A DNA stretch of 42,045 bases from Syntrophobacter sp. SbD2 (GTDB lineage Bacteria > Desulfobacterota > Binatia > UBA9968). Below, in pieces: positions 33,117-41,918 of this stretch. Every line of letters begins with the position of its first letter. Position 1 is the first letter of the stretch. A model generated the notes under the pieces. That model was not told the DNA's origin, ran no database searches, and saw only the letters and a list, made by a program, of their open reading frames with translations. The translations under genes and the position numbers were made by a program. The stretch lies in assembly GCA_945889495.1 (NCBI GenBank), contig CAMDBU010000033.1, positions 1 to 42,045 on the forward strand. Reading direction: 5' to 3'.

Positions 33117-34161
33117 GTTCGCCGCTCAGCGCATTCTGATCGTCTTGCACGGCTCCATCGGCGACGTCACCCGGGCGTTGCCGCTATTGGGTTTGCTGCG
33201 CGCCGGTTATCCCAAAGCTTTTATCGCTTGGTCGGTGGAGCCGGCGTCGGCGCCGCTGCTCGAAGGCAATCCACTGCTCGACGAAGTGATCCGCTTCGAG
33301 CGCGGTCAATGGTGGAAGAGCTTCGCTGGCTTTCTCCAGCGCATCCGCCGGGGCAAATTCGATCTGGTGTTGGACTTGCAGCGTCATTTGAAGAGCGGCG
33401 TGATTAGTTGGGCAAGCGGCGCGCCGCGCCGCTTGGGCTTTCACCGCCGCGACGGCAAAGAGGGCAATTGGCTGTTCAACAATTTGACTATCCCACGCTA
33501 TGGCGACGCTATTTCCAAGTTGGAGCATTATCTAAAATTCGCCGAATTTCTCGGCCTGCCGAAGGCGCCGCTGCGCTGGGATTTCTGTTTGACCGACGGC
33601 GAGCAGGCCGCCGTCGATGATCACTTGAGCACGGTTATTCAGCCCTTCGCGGTTTTGTTTCTCGCCACCCGCTGGGAAAGTAAAGACTGGTTCGCCGACC
33701 AGATCGCCGCCTGCGCCGACATGGTGCGGCGTGAACATGGGCTTGGCGTGGTGCTGCTCGGCGGCGCCAGCGAGCGCGCGCTGGCCGGGCGAGTGTTGGC
33801 CTTGGCTCAACCGGGCGTGGTCAGCTTGGCTGGAGCCACTTCGTTACGCGAGGCGATCGGCATTATCGCTAAAGCCAAGTTGGCGGTGGGACCGGATACC
33901 GGTTTGATGCATATCGCGGCGGCGCTCAAAGTGCCGGTAATATCTTTATGGGGCGCCACCGATCCGGCGCGCACCGGGCCCCATGGCTTCGCCGAGCTGG
34001 CGATCAAGGGACAAGCGCCTTGCAGCCCATGCTACCGCAAGCATTGCACCATCGGCCGGCAATGTATGCGCTCGATCACCACGGCGGCCATCGCCGCGAA
34101 GATCGATAGGATTTACCAACCCGGCGCGTCGGAACCGGTTCGCCATGCCGAGTGTGGCTGA
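33100..34161 (+). CDS. GT9 heptosyltransferase (WaaC-like)
   Basis: 353 residues: 'ILIVLHGSIGDVTRALPLLGLLRAGYP' and 'VGPDTGLMHIAAALKVPVISLWGATDPARTGPHG' are GT9 motifs; the Cys-rich 'CSPCYRKHCTIGRQC' near the C-terminus is shared with heptosyltransferases. Together with WaaF it suggests a two-heptose inner core. It could be WaaC (heptose I) or a third heptosyltransferase (WaaQ). Overlaps both neighbouring kinase genes by 17 bases. Confidence 0.88.
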   Translation: MAPQPKFAAQRILIVLHGSIGDVTRALPLLGLLRAGYPKAFIAWSVEPASAPLLEGNPLLDEVIRFERGQWWKSFAGFLQRIRRGKFDLVLDLQRHLKSGVISWASGAPRRLGFHRRDGKEGNWLFNNLTIPRYGDAISKLEHYLKFAEFLGLPKAPLRWDFCLTDGEQAAVDDHLSTVIQPFAVLFLATRWESKDWFADQIAACADMVRREHGLGVVLLGGASERALAGRVLALAQPGVVSLAGATSLREAIGIIAKAKLAVGPDTGLMHIAAALKVPVISLWGATDPARTGPHGFAELAIKGQAPCSPCYRKHCTIGRQCMRSITTAAIAAKIDRIYQPGASEPVRHAECG

Positions 34162-34987
34162 CTACCAGCGGGTGCGAATCGGCGCCTGGACCTTTTGCTG
34201 CCGCGCCGAGGCGGCGGACCGTGAAATGTTAAAACTTCTCGCCGACAGCGCCGACCGCGAACCGGTGGTGAAACATCCGCGCACTTTACCGTTTGTCTGG
34301 CCAGCCCACGGGCGGGAATATTTCTTGAAAGTGTTTCATCGCCGCGCCGGGGCCGGGCAGATGAAAGACCTGCTGCGCCAGACCAAGGCGCGCCGTTTTT
34401 GGCGCCAGGGTTTGGCTCTCGCCGCGGCTGGTTTCAACGTGCCGGTGACTGCGGTTATGGGCGAGAAACGGGGTTGGGTCGGCGAAGAGCGGTCATTGGT
34501 TTTAACCGAAAAGATCGCCGGCCAGCCTTTGCCGCAATATTTGTCGGCATTGAACTATACCGATGACCGGCGCCTCGTGAAATCGAAACGAAGCGCTTTG
34601 GCGCGGCTTGGCCAATTGCTGCGCCGCTTCCACGATCTCGGTTTTGTCCATGGCGATCTGGTCGCGAGCAATATTTTTATCGTCGCCGGCAATGACCAAC
34701 CGGTGGAGTTCTATTTGATGGATAACGACCGCACCCAGCGCTATCCGGCCTGGCTCACCGGTCATTTGCGCAAGCGCAATTTGGTACAGCTCAATCGCTT
34801 GCCGCTGGCCCATATCACCTTGCAGGACCGCATGCGGTTTTTGCGCGGTTATTTTCAGGTCAGCGAGTTCGGGCCGGCACATAAAGATTTCGCCGTCTGG
34901 CTCGAGCGGCGCACACGGCGGCGCCGTCAGCAAGTGGATGGCGCCGATGTCAGCGTCAACTTTCGCCGGCTGATGGCCGGGCAATAA
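34145..34987 (+). CDS. LPS core kinase 2 (WaaP/InaA-like)
   Basis: 280 residues from ATG 34145; the frame is open back to 33983, but that part lies inside the GT9 gene. 'EYFLKVFHRR' supplies the ATP lysine, 'FHDLGFVHGDLVASNIFI' the catalytic loop (H-x-D-x-x-x-x-N) and 'FYLMDNDRTQRYP' the D-N-D metal site. 'HLRKRNLVQLNRL' is shared with WaaP-type heptose kinases. It is clearly different from the KdkA-like gene upstream. Substrate (heptose I or II) unknown. Confidence 0.82.
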   Translation: MPSVADYQRVRIGAWTFCCRAEAADREMLKLLADSADREPVVKHPRTLPFVWPAHGREYFLKVFHRRAGAGQMKDLLRQTKARRFWRQGLALAAAGFNVPVTAVMGEKRGWVGEERSLVLTEKIAGQPLPQYLSALNYTDDRRLVKSKRSALARLGQLLRRFHDLGFVHGDLVASNIFIVAGNDQPVEFYLMDNDRTQRYPAWLTGHLRKRNLVQLNRLPLAHITLQDRMRFLRGYFQVSEFGPAHKDFAVWLERRTRRRRQQVDGADVSVNFRRLMAGQ

Positions 34988-35001
34988 AGAATTATACGAT
35001 C

Positions 35002-35751
35002 ATGATGAAGACTCCGATTCTCGATGCGGTGATCGCCACCTGGTCCAAGGAACCCAGCGCCGGCCGGACACTGCTAGATCTCAGTTCCGGTAGCGGCCTC
35101 AGCTCCGAGAGATTGGCCGCCCTCGGTTTTTACGTGGTGGCCACCGAGTACGGCTTGCCGGTGGCGATGAGCGCCGGTATCTTGCGGGTCGGCGGCGTCG
35201 ACTTGAATTGCCCCTTGCCGTTTCGCGCCGGCAGCTTTGACGCGGTGGATGTAGTCGAGGTGATCGAGCATATCGAAAACCAGCCGCAGCTGATTCGCGA
35301 GATCGCCCGGGTGCTCAAGCCGGATGGTGCGGTCGTGATCAGCACGCCCAATGTGCTCAATCTGATGTCGCGGGTGCGCTTTCTCTTCACCGGATTTTTG
35401 CGCGGCCGGGTGCGGCCGGCCCATTACACCAGCAAACCGGGCCAGGCGCCGAATATTTATTTACTGCATTGGTACGAGCTTTATTATTTGTTGTTTCACT
35501 ACGGTTTCGAAGTCACCGGGCTGGCCAAGACCCGGGTCAAGTTCGCGGCGCGCTTTTTCACCTTGGTATTTTGGCCATTCATGTGGCTCTTCAGCTTGAT
35601 CACGGTGATTCACGCCGAGAAGGACCCGGTGCAGCGGCGCTACAACTGGCAGATTCTTTCCTTCCTGTTCGATCCGGCGTTGCTCTTGTCCGACAATATC
35701 GTGGTGCAGGCCAGGAAAGTTCCGCGCGGTGAAAATCGCCCTGGTTCATAA
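35002..35751 (+). CDS. Class I SAM-dependent methyltransferase, membrane-associated
   Basis: 249 residues. 'LLDLSSGSGLSSERLAALGFYVVATE' is motif I; 'FDAVDVVEVIEHIENQPQLIREIARVLKPDGAVVISTPN' are motifs II and III in Methyltransf_11 style. A hydrophobic stretch at about residues 182-202 (FFTLVFWPFMWLFSLITVI) may touch the membrane. It probably methylates a core or lipid-linked sugar. It overlaps the following glycosyltransferase by 23 bases. Confidence 0.85.
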   Translation: MMKTPILDAVIATWSKEPSAGRTLLDLSSGSGLSSERLAALGFYVVATEYGLPVAMSAGILRVGGVDLNCPLPFRAGSFDAVDVVEVIEHIENQPQLIREIARVLKPDGAVVISTPNVLNLMSRVRFLFTGFLRGRVRPAHYTSKPGQAPNIYLLHWYELYYLLFHYGFEVTGLAKTRVKFAARFFTLVFWPFMWLFSLITVIHAEKDPVQRRYNWQILSFLFDPALLLSDNIVVQARKVPRGENRPGS

Positions 35752-36883
35752 GCGCCTCGATCTCAACGGCGGCACCGAACGGGATTTCTACCAGACCGCC
35801 GAGGGGCTGCGCGATTTGGGCCACGAAGTTCATTTGTTCTGCAGCGAATTTGGCGTCGCACCGCCGCCGGGCACCCATAGCCATCGGGTGCCGGTGCTGC
35901 CGTTGGGGCGCACCGCGCGGCTGGTGAGTTTTGCCGCCTGGGCGCCGCGCCAAGTGCAACGAGCCGGCTGCGATGTGGTGATGAGTTTCGGCCGGCTCGT
36001 CGAGCAGGATATTCTGCGCAGCGGCGGTGGCACCCATCGCGGTTTTCTCCAACGCTTGGGTGAAAACGGCACGCTGCGCCGCCGTCTTTGGCAAAAAATC
36101 AGTTTGTACCACCGCAGCCTGTTAGCGTTGGAAAGCCGGCAGTTCGCAGCCGGCCGGTTAAAAAGAATCATCGCCGTGTCCGACGAAGTGAAACGAGACA
36201 TCCTCTCCCATTACGCTGTGACACCAGAGCGTATCTCGGTTCTTTACAATGGCGTCGATGTGCAACGCTTCAATCCGGCCAATCGTGGCGAACACGGCCG
36301 CGGCGTGCGGACACAGTGGAACATTCCCGCCGATGCCAAGGTGGTGCTGTTTGTCGGCAGCGGGTTTCAGCGCAAGGGGTTGGATCGGCTCATCGAGCTT
36401 TGGCGCGATCGCCGGTTGGCGGAAATGTATTTGCTGGTGGTCGGCCATGATGCGCGCTTGGCGCGCTACCAGGCGGTCGCCCAGGCGGCGGCGCCGGGGC
36501 GGATTATTTTCACCGGGCGCCAGGATGGCATCGAACGCTATTACGGCGCTGCCGATATCGTCGCGCTGCCGGCGCTTCAGGAAGCCTTCGGCAACGTCGT
36601 CCTAGAAGCGTTGGCATCCGGCGTACCGGTGCTGGTCAGCGCGCAGGTCGGCGCGGCGGCGTTGCTCACCGGCGCTCTCGCGGCGGGTATCGTTGAGCGC
36701 GCCGACGATCCGGCGGCTTTGGCCCAAGGCTTGTTGGCGCTGCTAGAAAAATCCTCAGAGCCAAAGTTGCGCCAGGAGGCGCGGGCGATCGGCGCGGCGC
36801 ACTCGTGGACAGAACATTTTCGCCAACTGGAAAGACTGTTGTACGACGCCCGCCGGACGCCAGCCATGCCCCGTGTTAGCTGA
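35729..36883 (+). CDS. GT4 glycosyltransferase, WaaG-like
   Basis: 384 residues from GTG. 'HKRLDLNGGTERDFYQTAEGLRDLGHEVHLF' and 'VMSFGRLVEQDILRSGGGTHRGFL' resemble WaaG, the core glucosyltransferase I; 'VLFVGSGFQRKGLDRLI' and 'QEAFGNVVLEALASGVPVLVS' (E-x7-E) are the GT4 nucleotide-sugar site. It most likely adds the first outer-core hexose onto heptose. Overlaps kinase 3 by 11 bases. Confidence 0.85.
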   Translation: MKIALVHKRLDLNGGTERDFYQTAEGLRDLGHEVHLFCSEFGVAPPPGTHSHRVPVLPLGRTARLVSFAAWAPRQVQRAGCDVVMSFGRLVEQDILRSGGGTHRGFLQRLGENGTLRRRLWQKISLYHRSLLALESRQFAAGRLKRIIAVSDEVKRDILSHYAVTPERISVLYNGVDVQRFNPANRGEHGRGVRTQWNIPADAKVVLFVGSGFQRKGLDRLIELWRDRRLAEMYLLVVGHDARLARYQAVAQAAAPGRIIFTGRQDGIERYYGAADIVALPALQEAFGNVVLEALASGVPVLVSAQVGAAALLTGALAAGIVERADDPAALAQGLLALLEKSSEPKLRQEARAIGAAHSWTEHFRQLERLLYDARRTPAMPRVS

Positions 36884-37721
36884 TTTCGTTTTGCACCGGC
36901 GCGGCGGCGCGGTGATTTGGCTGGCGCGCAAATACGCCGAGCAAGGCTTTCTCGACCGTTTGATTGACGCCGATATATTGTTCGCCGATCCAAGCTGCCA
37001 GCTGATCAAAGACCAACGAAAAATCAAAGTCGGCCGGGTGGTAGTCGAAGTCGACGGCAAACCCCAGGGCATCTTCATCAAACGCTACAACATGTTTTCC
37101 TGGCGCCACCGGTTGGTCTCGGTGGCCTCGCAATCCGGCGCCTTTCGCGCCCTGCGCGGCGCCAAGATGTTGAGCGACGCGGCCATCGACACGGCGCGAC
37201 CGGTGGCGGCCATCGCCCATCGCCGCGGCGGATTTCTGACAAAAAGTTTTTACCTCACCGAGGAACTGACTGGAGGTCGAACCGTCGATGCCTATTGGCG
37301 CGAATTCCTGCGCCCCCTAACGGGACGCGAAGGGCAAGCGCGCCGGCGCGAGTTCTTGCTTCGGTTGGGACAGCTTTTCCACCAACTCCATGAACGCGGC
37401 GTGTACCATAACGATCTCAAGGACGCGAATATTTTAGCGCTGCGGGATACGGCGGACGGAGGGTTGCGCTTATATCTCCTCGACCTGGAAGGGGTGCGCC
37501 ATTATTCCCGGCTCAGCGCCAATCGCAAATTGAAAAACCTCGTGCAGATCAACCGCACATTGGGAAAATTGCTCAATCGATGCGAGCATCTGATATTTCT
37601 CAAAGCCTACCTGGACCGGTCGTTTCGCGACCGCACCTTGCGTCGTCGCGTGTTTGACACCGTTGAACGGCGCTCCCGCCGGCTCGACCGGACCAAGGGG
37701 CTGACGACGATGAACTCGTAA
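36873..37721 (+). CDS. LPS core kinase 3 (WaaP/InaA-like)
   Basis: 282 residues from GTG. 'GIFIKRYNMFSWRHRL' has the ATP lysine, 'LHERGVYHNDLKDANIL' the catalytic loop, and 'LYLLDLEGVRHYSRLSANRKLKNLVQINR' the metal-binding D and a WaaP-like C-terminus. It is more like heptose kinases than like the KdkA-type gene upstream. It overlaps the WaaG-like gene before it, so glycosylation and phosphorylation enzymes are made together. Confidence 0.84.
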   Translation: MLADFVLHRRGGAVIWLARKYAEQGFLDRLIDADILFADPSCQLIKDQRKIKVGRVVVEVDGKPQGIFIKRYNMFSWRHRLVSVASQSGAFRALRGAKMLSDAAIDTARPVAAIAHRRGGFLTKSFYLTEELTGGRTVDAYWREFLRPLTGREGQARRREFLLRLGQLFHQLHERGVYHNDLKDANILALRDTADGGLRLYLLDLEGVRHYSRLSANRKLKNLVQINRTLGKLLNRCEHLIFLKAYLDRSFRDRTLRRRVFDTVERRSRRLDRTKGLTTMNS

Positions 37722-37770
37722 CCATGTCGAACTCCGTTGCATTATTGTCTGTCTAAGTTGGCCAATTCCG

Positions 37771-38523
37771 ATGTCGACGCCAATTGAAGCGCCAGGAGGA
37801 GTCGGCAGTCTCGCCGACCTGCGCAAGTTATCAGATCAGATCGACGGATTTCTCGGCCGTCGTGAAGGTGTGTATTTGTTCAAGCTGGCAAAACTGGGTG
37901 CCAATCGGGGCGTGGTGGTGGAGATCGGCAGTTGGAAAGGTAAGTCGACGGTTTGGCTCGCCAAGGGCTCTGAGGCGGTCAACGGCCAAGTCATTTTCGC
38001 CATTGACCCGCATATTGGCAGCCCCGAGCACCAACAGCAGAGTCCGGGAAAGGTGAACACCGAACAGGAGTTTCGCGCCAACATGGCGCGCGCTGGAGTC
38101 GCAAACAGAGTGACTCCTTTGCTCATGACGTCACTGGCGGCGCTGGCCGGATGGACCAAGCCCATTGGGTTTTTGTGGATCGACGGTGACCATAGTTACG
38201 AAGCGGTTTCGCAAGACTATTATGGCTGGCTGCCGCATGTGGTTGACGGCGGGATCATCGCCTTTCATGACACTTATTATTGGGAAGGGGTTCGCCGCTT
38301 GGTGGACGAAGAAGTTTTGCAATCGCAGGGAATGCGGGTGCTGGGTCAATTGGACGGTATCCTGGCGATTCAAAAGAGCCCGGCGACTTCCTTGACCGAT
38401 CAGTTCAATCTTTTTCTCGTTCGGCGCCTACGGAGAGTCTTCAATCGCGCCCGCAGCCAAAGAAAGCCCTGGCGCGCTTTGCCGCGCAAGCTTCTCCGCG
38501 CCCTTGCCTGGCCGCGGCACTAG
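37771..38523 (+). CDS. Class I SAM-dependent methyltransferase (Methyltransf_24/CmcI-like)
   Basis: 250 residues. 'GVVVEIGSWKGKSTVWLAKG' binds SAM, and 'FLWIDGDHSYEAVSQDYYGWLPHVVDGGIIAFHDTYYW' is the IDGDH block of CmcI-like methyltransferases often found in O-antigen and core clusters. The basic C-terminal tail (RRLRRVFNRARSQRKPWRALPRK) may bind membrane or nucleic acid. A relative, lacking its N-terminus, lies on the opposite strand at 41225-41917. Confidence 0.87.
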   Translation: MSTPIEAPGGVGSLADLRKLSDQIDGFLGRREGVYLFKLAKLGANRGVVVEIGSWKGKSTVWLAKGSEAVNGQVIFAIDPHIGSPEHQQQSPGKVNTEQEFRANMARAGVANRVTPLLMTSLAALAGWTKPIGFLWIDGDHSYEAVSQDYYGWLPHVVDGGIIAFHDTYYWEGVRRLVDEEVLQSQGMRVLGQLDGILAIQKSPATSLTDQFNLFLVRRLRRVFNRARSQRKPWRALPRKLLRALAWPRH

Positions 38524-38537
38524 AGTCAATCATCATC

Positions 38538-39461
38538 ATGGCGGGTGTCATCGTCTTTAGCGTGATCGTGCCGACGTTTAATCGCGCCGCGAGTCTCCAG
38601 CGGTTATTGGAAAGCTTGGCGCAGAGCCGCGGTGTGGACGAAATCTCGACCGAAGTGATTGTCGTCAACAATGGCTCGACCGATCGTACTGCCGAGGTTT
38701 GCGCGACGATGGTCCAGTGGCGGGGTGCGATCGAATTCCGCGCGGTCGAAGAGCGGATAAAAGGCAAATCATCGGCGCTAAATTGCGGCTTGGCCATGGC
38801 CCGGGGGAGCTACCTCATGGTCCTCGATGACGACGTCATCGTTGACGCCGAGTTGATCCGACGCCATTTCGAGTGTTTCCAGTCCAGCGATTTCGCCGCG
38901 GTCCAGGGGCGGATATTGCCGGGAGTCGATCCGGCGGGACAACCGGCCGATCCCAGCCGACTGCGCGAATACAATATCCCAATGATCGACTATGGCGATC
39001 GAGTGCGCGCGATTCGCGGCCTGACCGGAACCAATATGTCGTTCAAACGCGAGGTCTTCGAGACAGTGGGCGGATTCGATCCCCGTCTCGGTCCGGGTGC
39101 ATCGGGGTTTAGTGAAGATACCGAATTCTCCCGCCGTGTGCGCGATGCCGGATTCAAGATCGGCTATACGCCGCACGCCGCGGTATATCATGAACTAGAC
39201 CCAGCCCGTTACGGCAGTGTCTACAACCGGATGGTCGAATATCGAAAAGGGCGAAGCCGGAGCATCTATCGCCAGGATTCGTTGGTCTTGAAGGTACTGC
39301 CCAATTTGATCGCCAACTGTTTGCGCTGGGCGATTTACAAGACTTTCGGGCGGCGCCAGAAAGCCTACAAGACTGAGGGGCGGATCATGAAGTGCTGCGG
39401 GCAATTGGTCGGTAGTTTCAAATTGCGCTGTACAGGCAAGCTCGCCAGTCGAGCTGGTTAA
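38538..39461 (+). CDS. GT2 glycosyltransferase 1
   Basis: 307 residues from ATG 38538; the frame is open upstream inside the methyltransferase gene. GT-A fold: 'FSVIVPTFNRAASLQRLLESL', 'VIVVNNGSTDRT', the D-x-D 'VLDDDVIV', and 'GFSEDTEFSRRVRDAG' with the catalytic E-D. Closely related to the third GT2 gene. Substrate unknown. Confidence 0.88.
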   Translation: MAGVIVFSVIVPTFNRAASLQRLLESLAQSRGVDEISTEVIVVNNGSTDRTAEVCATMVQWRGAIEFRAVEERIKGKSSALNCGLAMARGSYLMVLDDDVIVDAELIRRHFECFQSSDFAAVQGRILPGVDPAGQPADPSRLREYNIPMIDYGDRVRAIRGLTGTNMSFKREVFETVGGFDPRLGPGASGFSEDTEFSRRVRDAGFKIGYTPHAAVYHELDPARYGSVYNRMVEYRKGRSRSIYRQDSLVLKVLPNLIANCLRWAIYKTFGRRQKAYKTEGRIMKCCGQLVGSFKLRCTGKLASRAG

Positions 39462-39464
39462 AAC

Positions 39465-40364
39465 ATGGCTCCCAGCGTATCGATCGTCATCGCAACCTAC
39501 AATCGTGCTAACTATTTAGGCGCGACCCTGGACAGCGTTCTCGGCCAACGATTTCAGGACCGTGAGGTTATCGTCGTCGACGATGGCTCCACCGATGAGA
39601 CCCGCAGTGTGGTTGAGCGCTACGGCGCGCGGGTTAGATATTACTATCAGTCCAACCGCGGCCCGTCGGCGGCGCGCAATCTCGGTGTGCAGCATGCGCT
39701 GGGTGCGTGGATCGCGATTCAAGACTCGGACGATTTGTCGCTGCCCAACCATTTGGCGGCGTTGTATGGCTACGCGTCAGCGCATCCCGATTGCGCCATG
39801 GTGTTCGCCAACGGTGCCTACTTGGGCGGTCCCGAGCATCGGCGCGACACGATCATTCCGGCCGAAAAGTCCCAGCGCTTGGCTCGGCAGGGCGCGAGCT
39901 TGGAAGATATATTCGAAAAAAGCATCGTCCGGCTGCAGGCCGCGGTGATCTCCAAAGCCGCCTATGGGGCGGTGGGCGGCCATGACGAATCGCTGCGCAT
40001 CTGCATGGATCTCGAGCTTTCCTTTCGCCTGTTTATGAACTATCCGGTGAAGTATTTAGACCAGGTGGTGTTTCACTACCGCAAGCATGACGGCAACATT
40101 GGCCGCAACGAGGAGTTGCGGCTGACCGAAAACATCCGAGTTATCGAAAAACTCATGCGTGACTATCCGGCCGCCCGCGACCAGCTTGGGCGCCATCGGG
40201 TCAATCGTAGATTGGCTTATCGTTACTATCGTCTGGCCAAAGGGCGGCGGCGGAGAAAGCAGTTTGACCTGGCCTGGCAGGCCTTGCGCCAGGCGATTCA
40301 ACTACGGCCGGGTTCGCTGAAATATCGGATCTATCAACTGCAATGGGGTTGGCTCGGAAGGTGA
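39465..40364 (+). CDS. GT2 glycosyltransferase 2
   Basis: 299 residues: 'SIVIATYNRANYLGATLDSVLGQRFQDREVIVVDDGSTDET', the D-x-D-like 'QDSDDLSLP', and 'CMDLELSFRL' at the base position. The C-terminal 60 residues are rich in Arg and resemble a single TPR unit (FDLAWQALRQAIQLRPG). It differs from the other two GT2 proteins. Begins 3 bases after the previous gene. Confidence 0.87.
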   Translation: MAPSVSIVIATYNRANYLGATLDSVLGQRFQDREVIVVDDGSTDETRSVVERYGARVRYYYQSNRGPSAARNLGVQHALGAWIAIQDSDDLSLPNHLAALYGYASAHPDCAMVFANGAYLGGPEHRRDTIIPAEKSQRLARQGASLEDIFEKSIVRLQAAVISKAAYGAVGGHDESLRICMDLELSFRLFMNYPVKYLDQVVFHYRKHDGNIGRNEELRLTENIRVIEKLMRDYPAARDQLGRHRVNRRLAYRYYRLAKGRRRRKQFDLAWQALRQAIQLRPGSLKYRIYQLQWGWLGR

Positions 40365-41279
40365 GTGTCTGAGATGGAGTTCAGTATCATTATCGCAACC
40401 TACAAGCGCTGCGATTCGCTAAATCGCCTGCTCGATGGGATCGCTCGCCAATTCGCGACTTGCGGTATTAGCCACGAAGTCATCGTCGCCAACAACGCGC
40501 GCCAGCCCGCCACGGTGCAAGAAATCGATCGAATCGTCGGCGTCTACCAAAGCGTTGACCGGGAACGGTTCCGTTTGGTTCATGAGCCGGAAGCGGGCAA
40601 GTGCCGGGCGCAAAATCGCGCCATCGCCCAAGCGCGCGGCAAGATCATCGCGTTCTTCGACGACGACGTGGAGGTCGCGCCGGACTGGTTGCCGATCGCC
40701 GCGGAATTTTTTCGCAGGACTAGCTTCGATGTCATGCAAGGTCCGATCTTGATGCCGCCGGCGATGCGAGAGGATCAAGCGTTCTTGCGCGCCCATCAGC
40801 GCTATCGAACCATCAACTTCGTTCAGTACCCACCGACCATGAGTGAGATTACCACGCTCACCGGGGCCAATATGGCGATGCGGCGGGAAGTTTTCGACCG
40901 GGTCGGGCTTTTCAATGAAAAGCTCGGGCCGGGGCGCTCGGGCATCTCCGAGGATGTCGAGTTCGCCCGTCGGATTATCGCCAATGGCGGCAAGATCGGT
41001 TACGAACACCGCGCCGGAGTCTTTCACGAGGTCGATTGGAGCCGGTTAACCGAAGAGTTTTTTCGCCAACGCCACGAGCAGCAGGGGCGCAGTCGGCTGA
41101 TCTTCAAGCGTCAGTCGACCGCTTCGATCATCGCCAACCTGGCGCGATCGAGCTTCACCTTCGCTTGGTATTCGCTCGCTGGCACCGAAAGGAAAAAGTA
41201 TCGCGCCAAAGGGCGCTATTTTCACTATCGCGCGATGCTGGCCGAGAAAATGGCAAGCAACAAAATCAGCCAGGGCTGA
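40365..41279 (+). CDS. GT2 glycosyltransferase 3
   Basis: 304 residues from GTG 40365, or 301 from ATG 40374; spacing to the GGAAGG site allows either. 'FSIIIATYKRCDSLNRLLDGIA', the D-x-D 'FFDDDVEVAPDWL', 'LTGANMAMRREVF', and 'GISEDVEFARRIIANGGKIGYEHRAGVFHEVDWS' match GT2 protein 1 segment by segment, so the two are paralogues. Its 3' end overlaps the convergent methyltransferase gene by 55 bases. Confidence 0.88.
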   Translation: MSEMEFSIIIATYKRCDSLNRLLDGIARQFATCGISHEVIVANNARQPATVQEIDRIVGVYQSVDRERFRLVHEPEAGKCRAQNRAIAQARGKIIAFFDDDVEVAPDWLPIAAEFFRRTSFDVMQGPILMPPAMREDQAFLRAHQRYRTINFVQYPPTMSEITTLTGANMAMRREVFDRVGLFNEKLGPGRSGISEDVEFARRIIANGGKIGYEHRAGVFHEVDWSRLTEEFFRQRHEQQGRSRLIFKRQSTASIIANLARSSFTFAWYSLAGTERKKYRAKGRYFHYRAMLAEKMASNKISQG

Positions 41280-41917
41280 CGAGTGAGCTTTTCCAATAGC
41301 CGGCGGCCGGTTTGCTTGGCGTTGGGAACCCGGCTTTTGCGCGCGGCGATATAGAGAGCCCGCGCCGCCAGTGAAAAATTCTTGCGTAGTTTGGCGCCGG
41401 TACTGGCGTGGGACACTTTGCGCATGGCCGTGATGTTGTCGACAATGGCGATTTCTTGGAAACGATCGGAGCGAAAGACCTGCTCCCACAGCACTCGCTT
41501 GGGACCGTTCTTTCGTATGGTGTCATGCATAGCGAGGATCCCGCCTTCGACCCGATGCGGTTCCCAGAGGGAAAAATCTAGTTTGGTCGGTTCGTAGCGG
41601 TGGTCGCCATCGATCCAAAGCAAGCGAATCGGTTGGTGCCAATTCTGCGCGGCGGCGGCCGAAGTCATCACCATCGGGACCACTTGAGCGCTGACGCCGG
41701 CTTGTTGGATGTTGTCGAGAAACTCCTTTTCGGTATCCTCCCAATAACCATCTTCCGGCATGATGCGGTGGGGATCGATGGCGTAGATTTTCTCCGAATG
41801 GATTTGCGCCGCGCCGAGCGCCAGGGCGACGGTGGATTTGCCTTTCCAACTGCCGATCTCGACAATGACGCCTTGGCGATCGTTAAATTGGCCGAGCTTG
41901 TAGCAACTGTCTTGCAA
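41225..41917 (-). CDS. CmcI-like methyltransferase, probably 5'-truncated by an IS element
   Basis: 230 residues from a TTG. 'GVIVEIGSWKGKSTVALALG', 'LLWIDGDHRYEPTKLDFSLWEPHRVEGGILAMHDTI' match the methyltransferase at 37771-38523, but that protein has about 35 more residues in front. Here the frame runs into a stop only 24 codons upstream of the TTG, through sequence that also encodes the tail of an IS110 transposase in another frame. The N-terminal helix is therefore missing or replaced, and activity is doubtful. It overlaps the convergent GT2 gene by 55 bases at its 3' end. Confidence 0.75.
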   Translation of the reverse strand: MQDSCYKLGQFNDRQGVIVEIGSWKGKSTVALALGAAQIHSEKIYAIDPHRIMPEDGYWEDTEKEFLDNIQQAGVSAQVVPMVMTSAAAAQNWHQPIRLLWIDGDHRYEPTKLDFSLWEPHRVEGGILAMHDTIRKNGPKRVLWEQVFRSDRFQEIAIVDNITAMRKVSHASTGAKLRKNFSLAARALYIAARKSRVPNAKQTGRRLLEKLTRQPWLILLLAIFSASIAR

Positions 41918-41918
41918 G

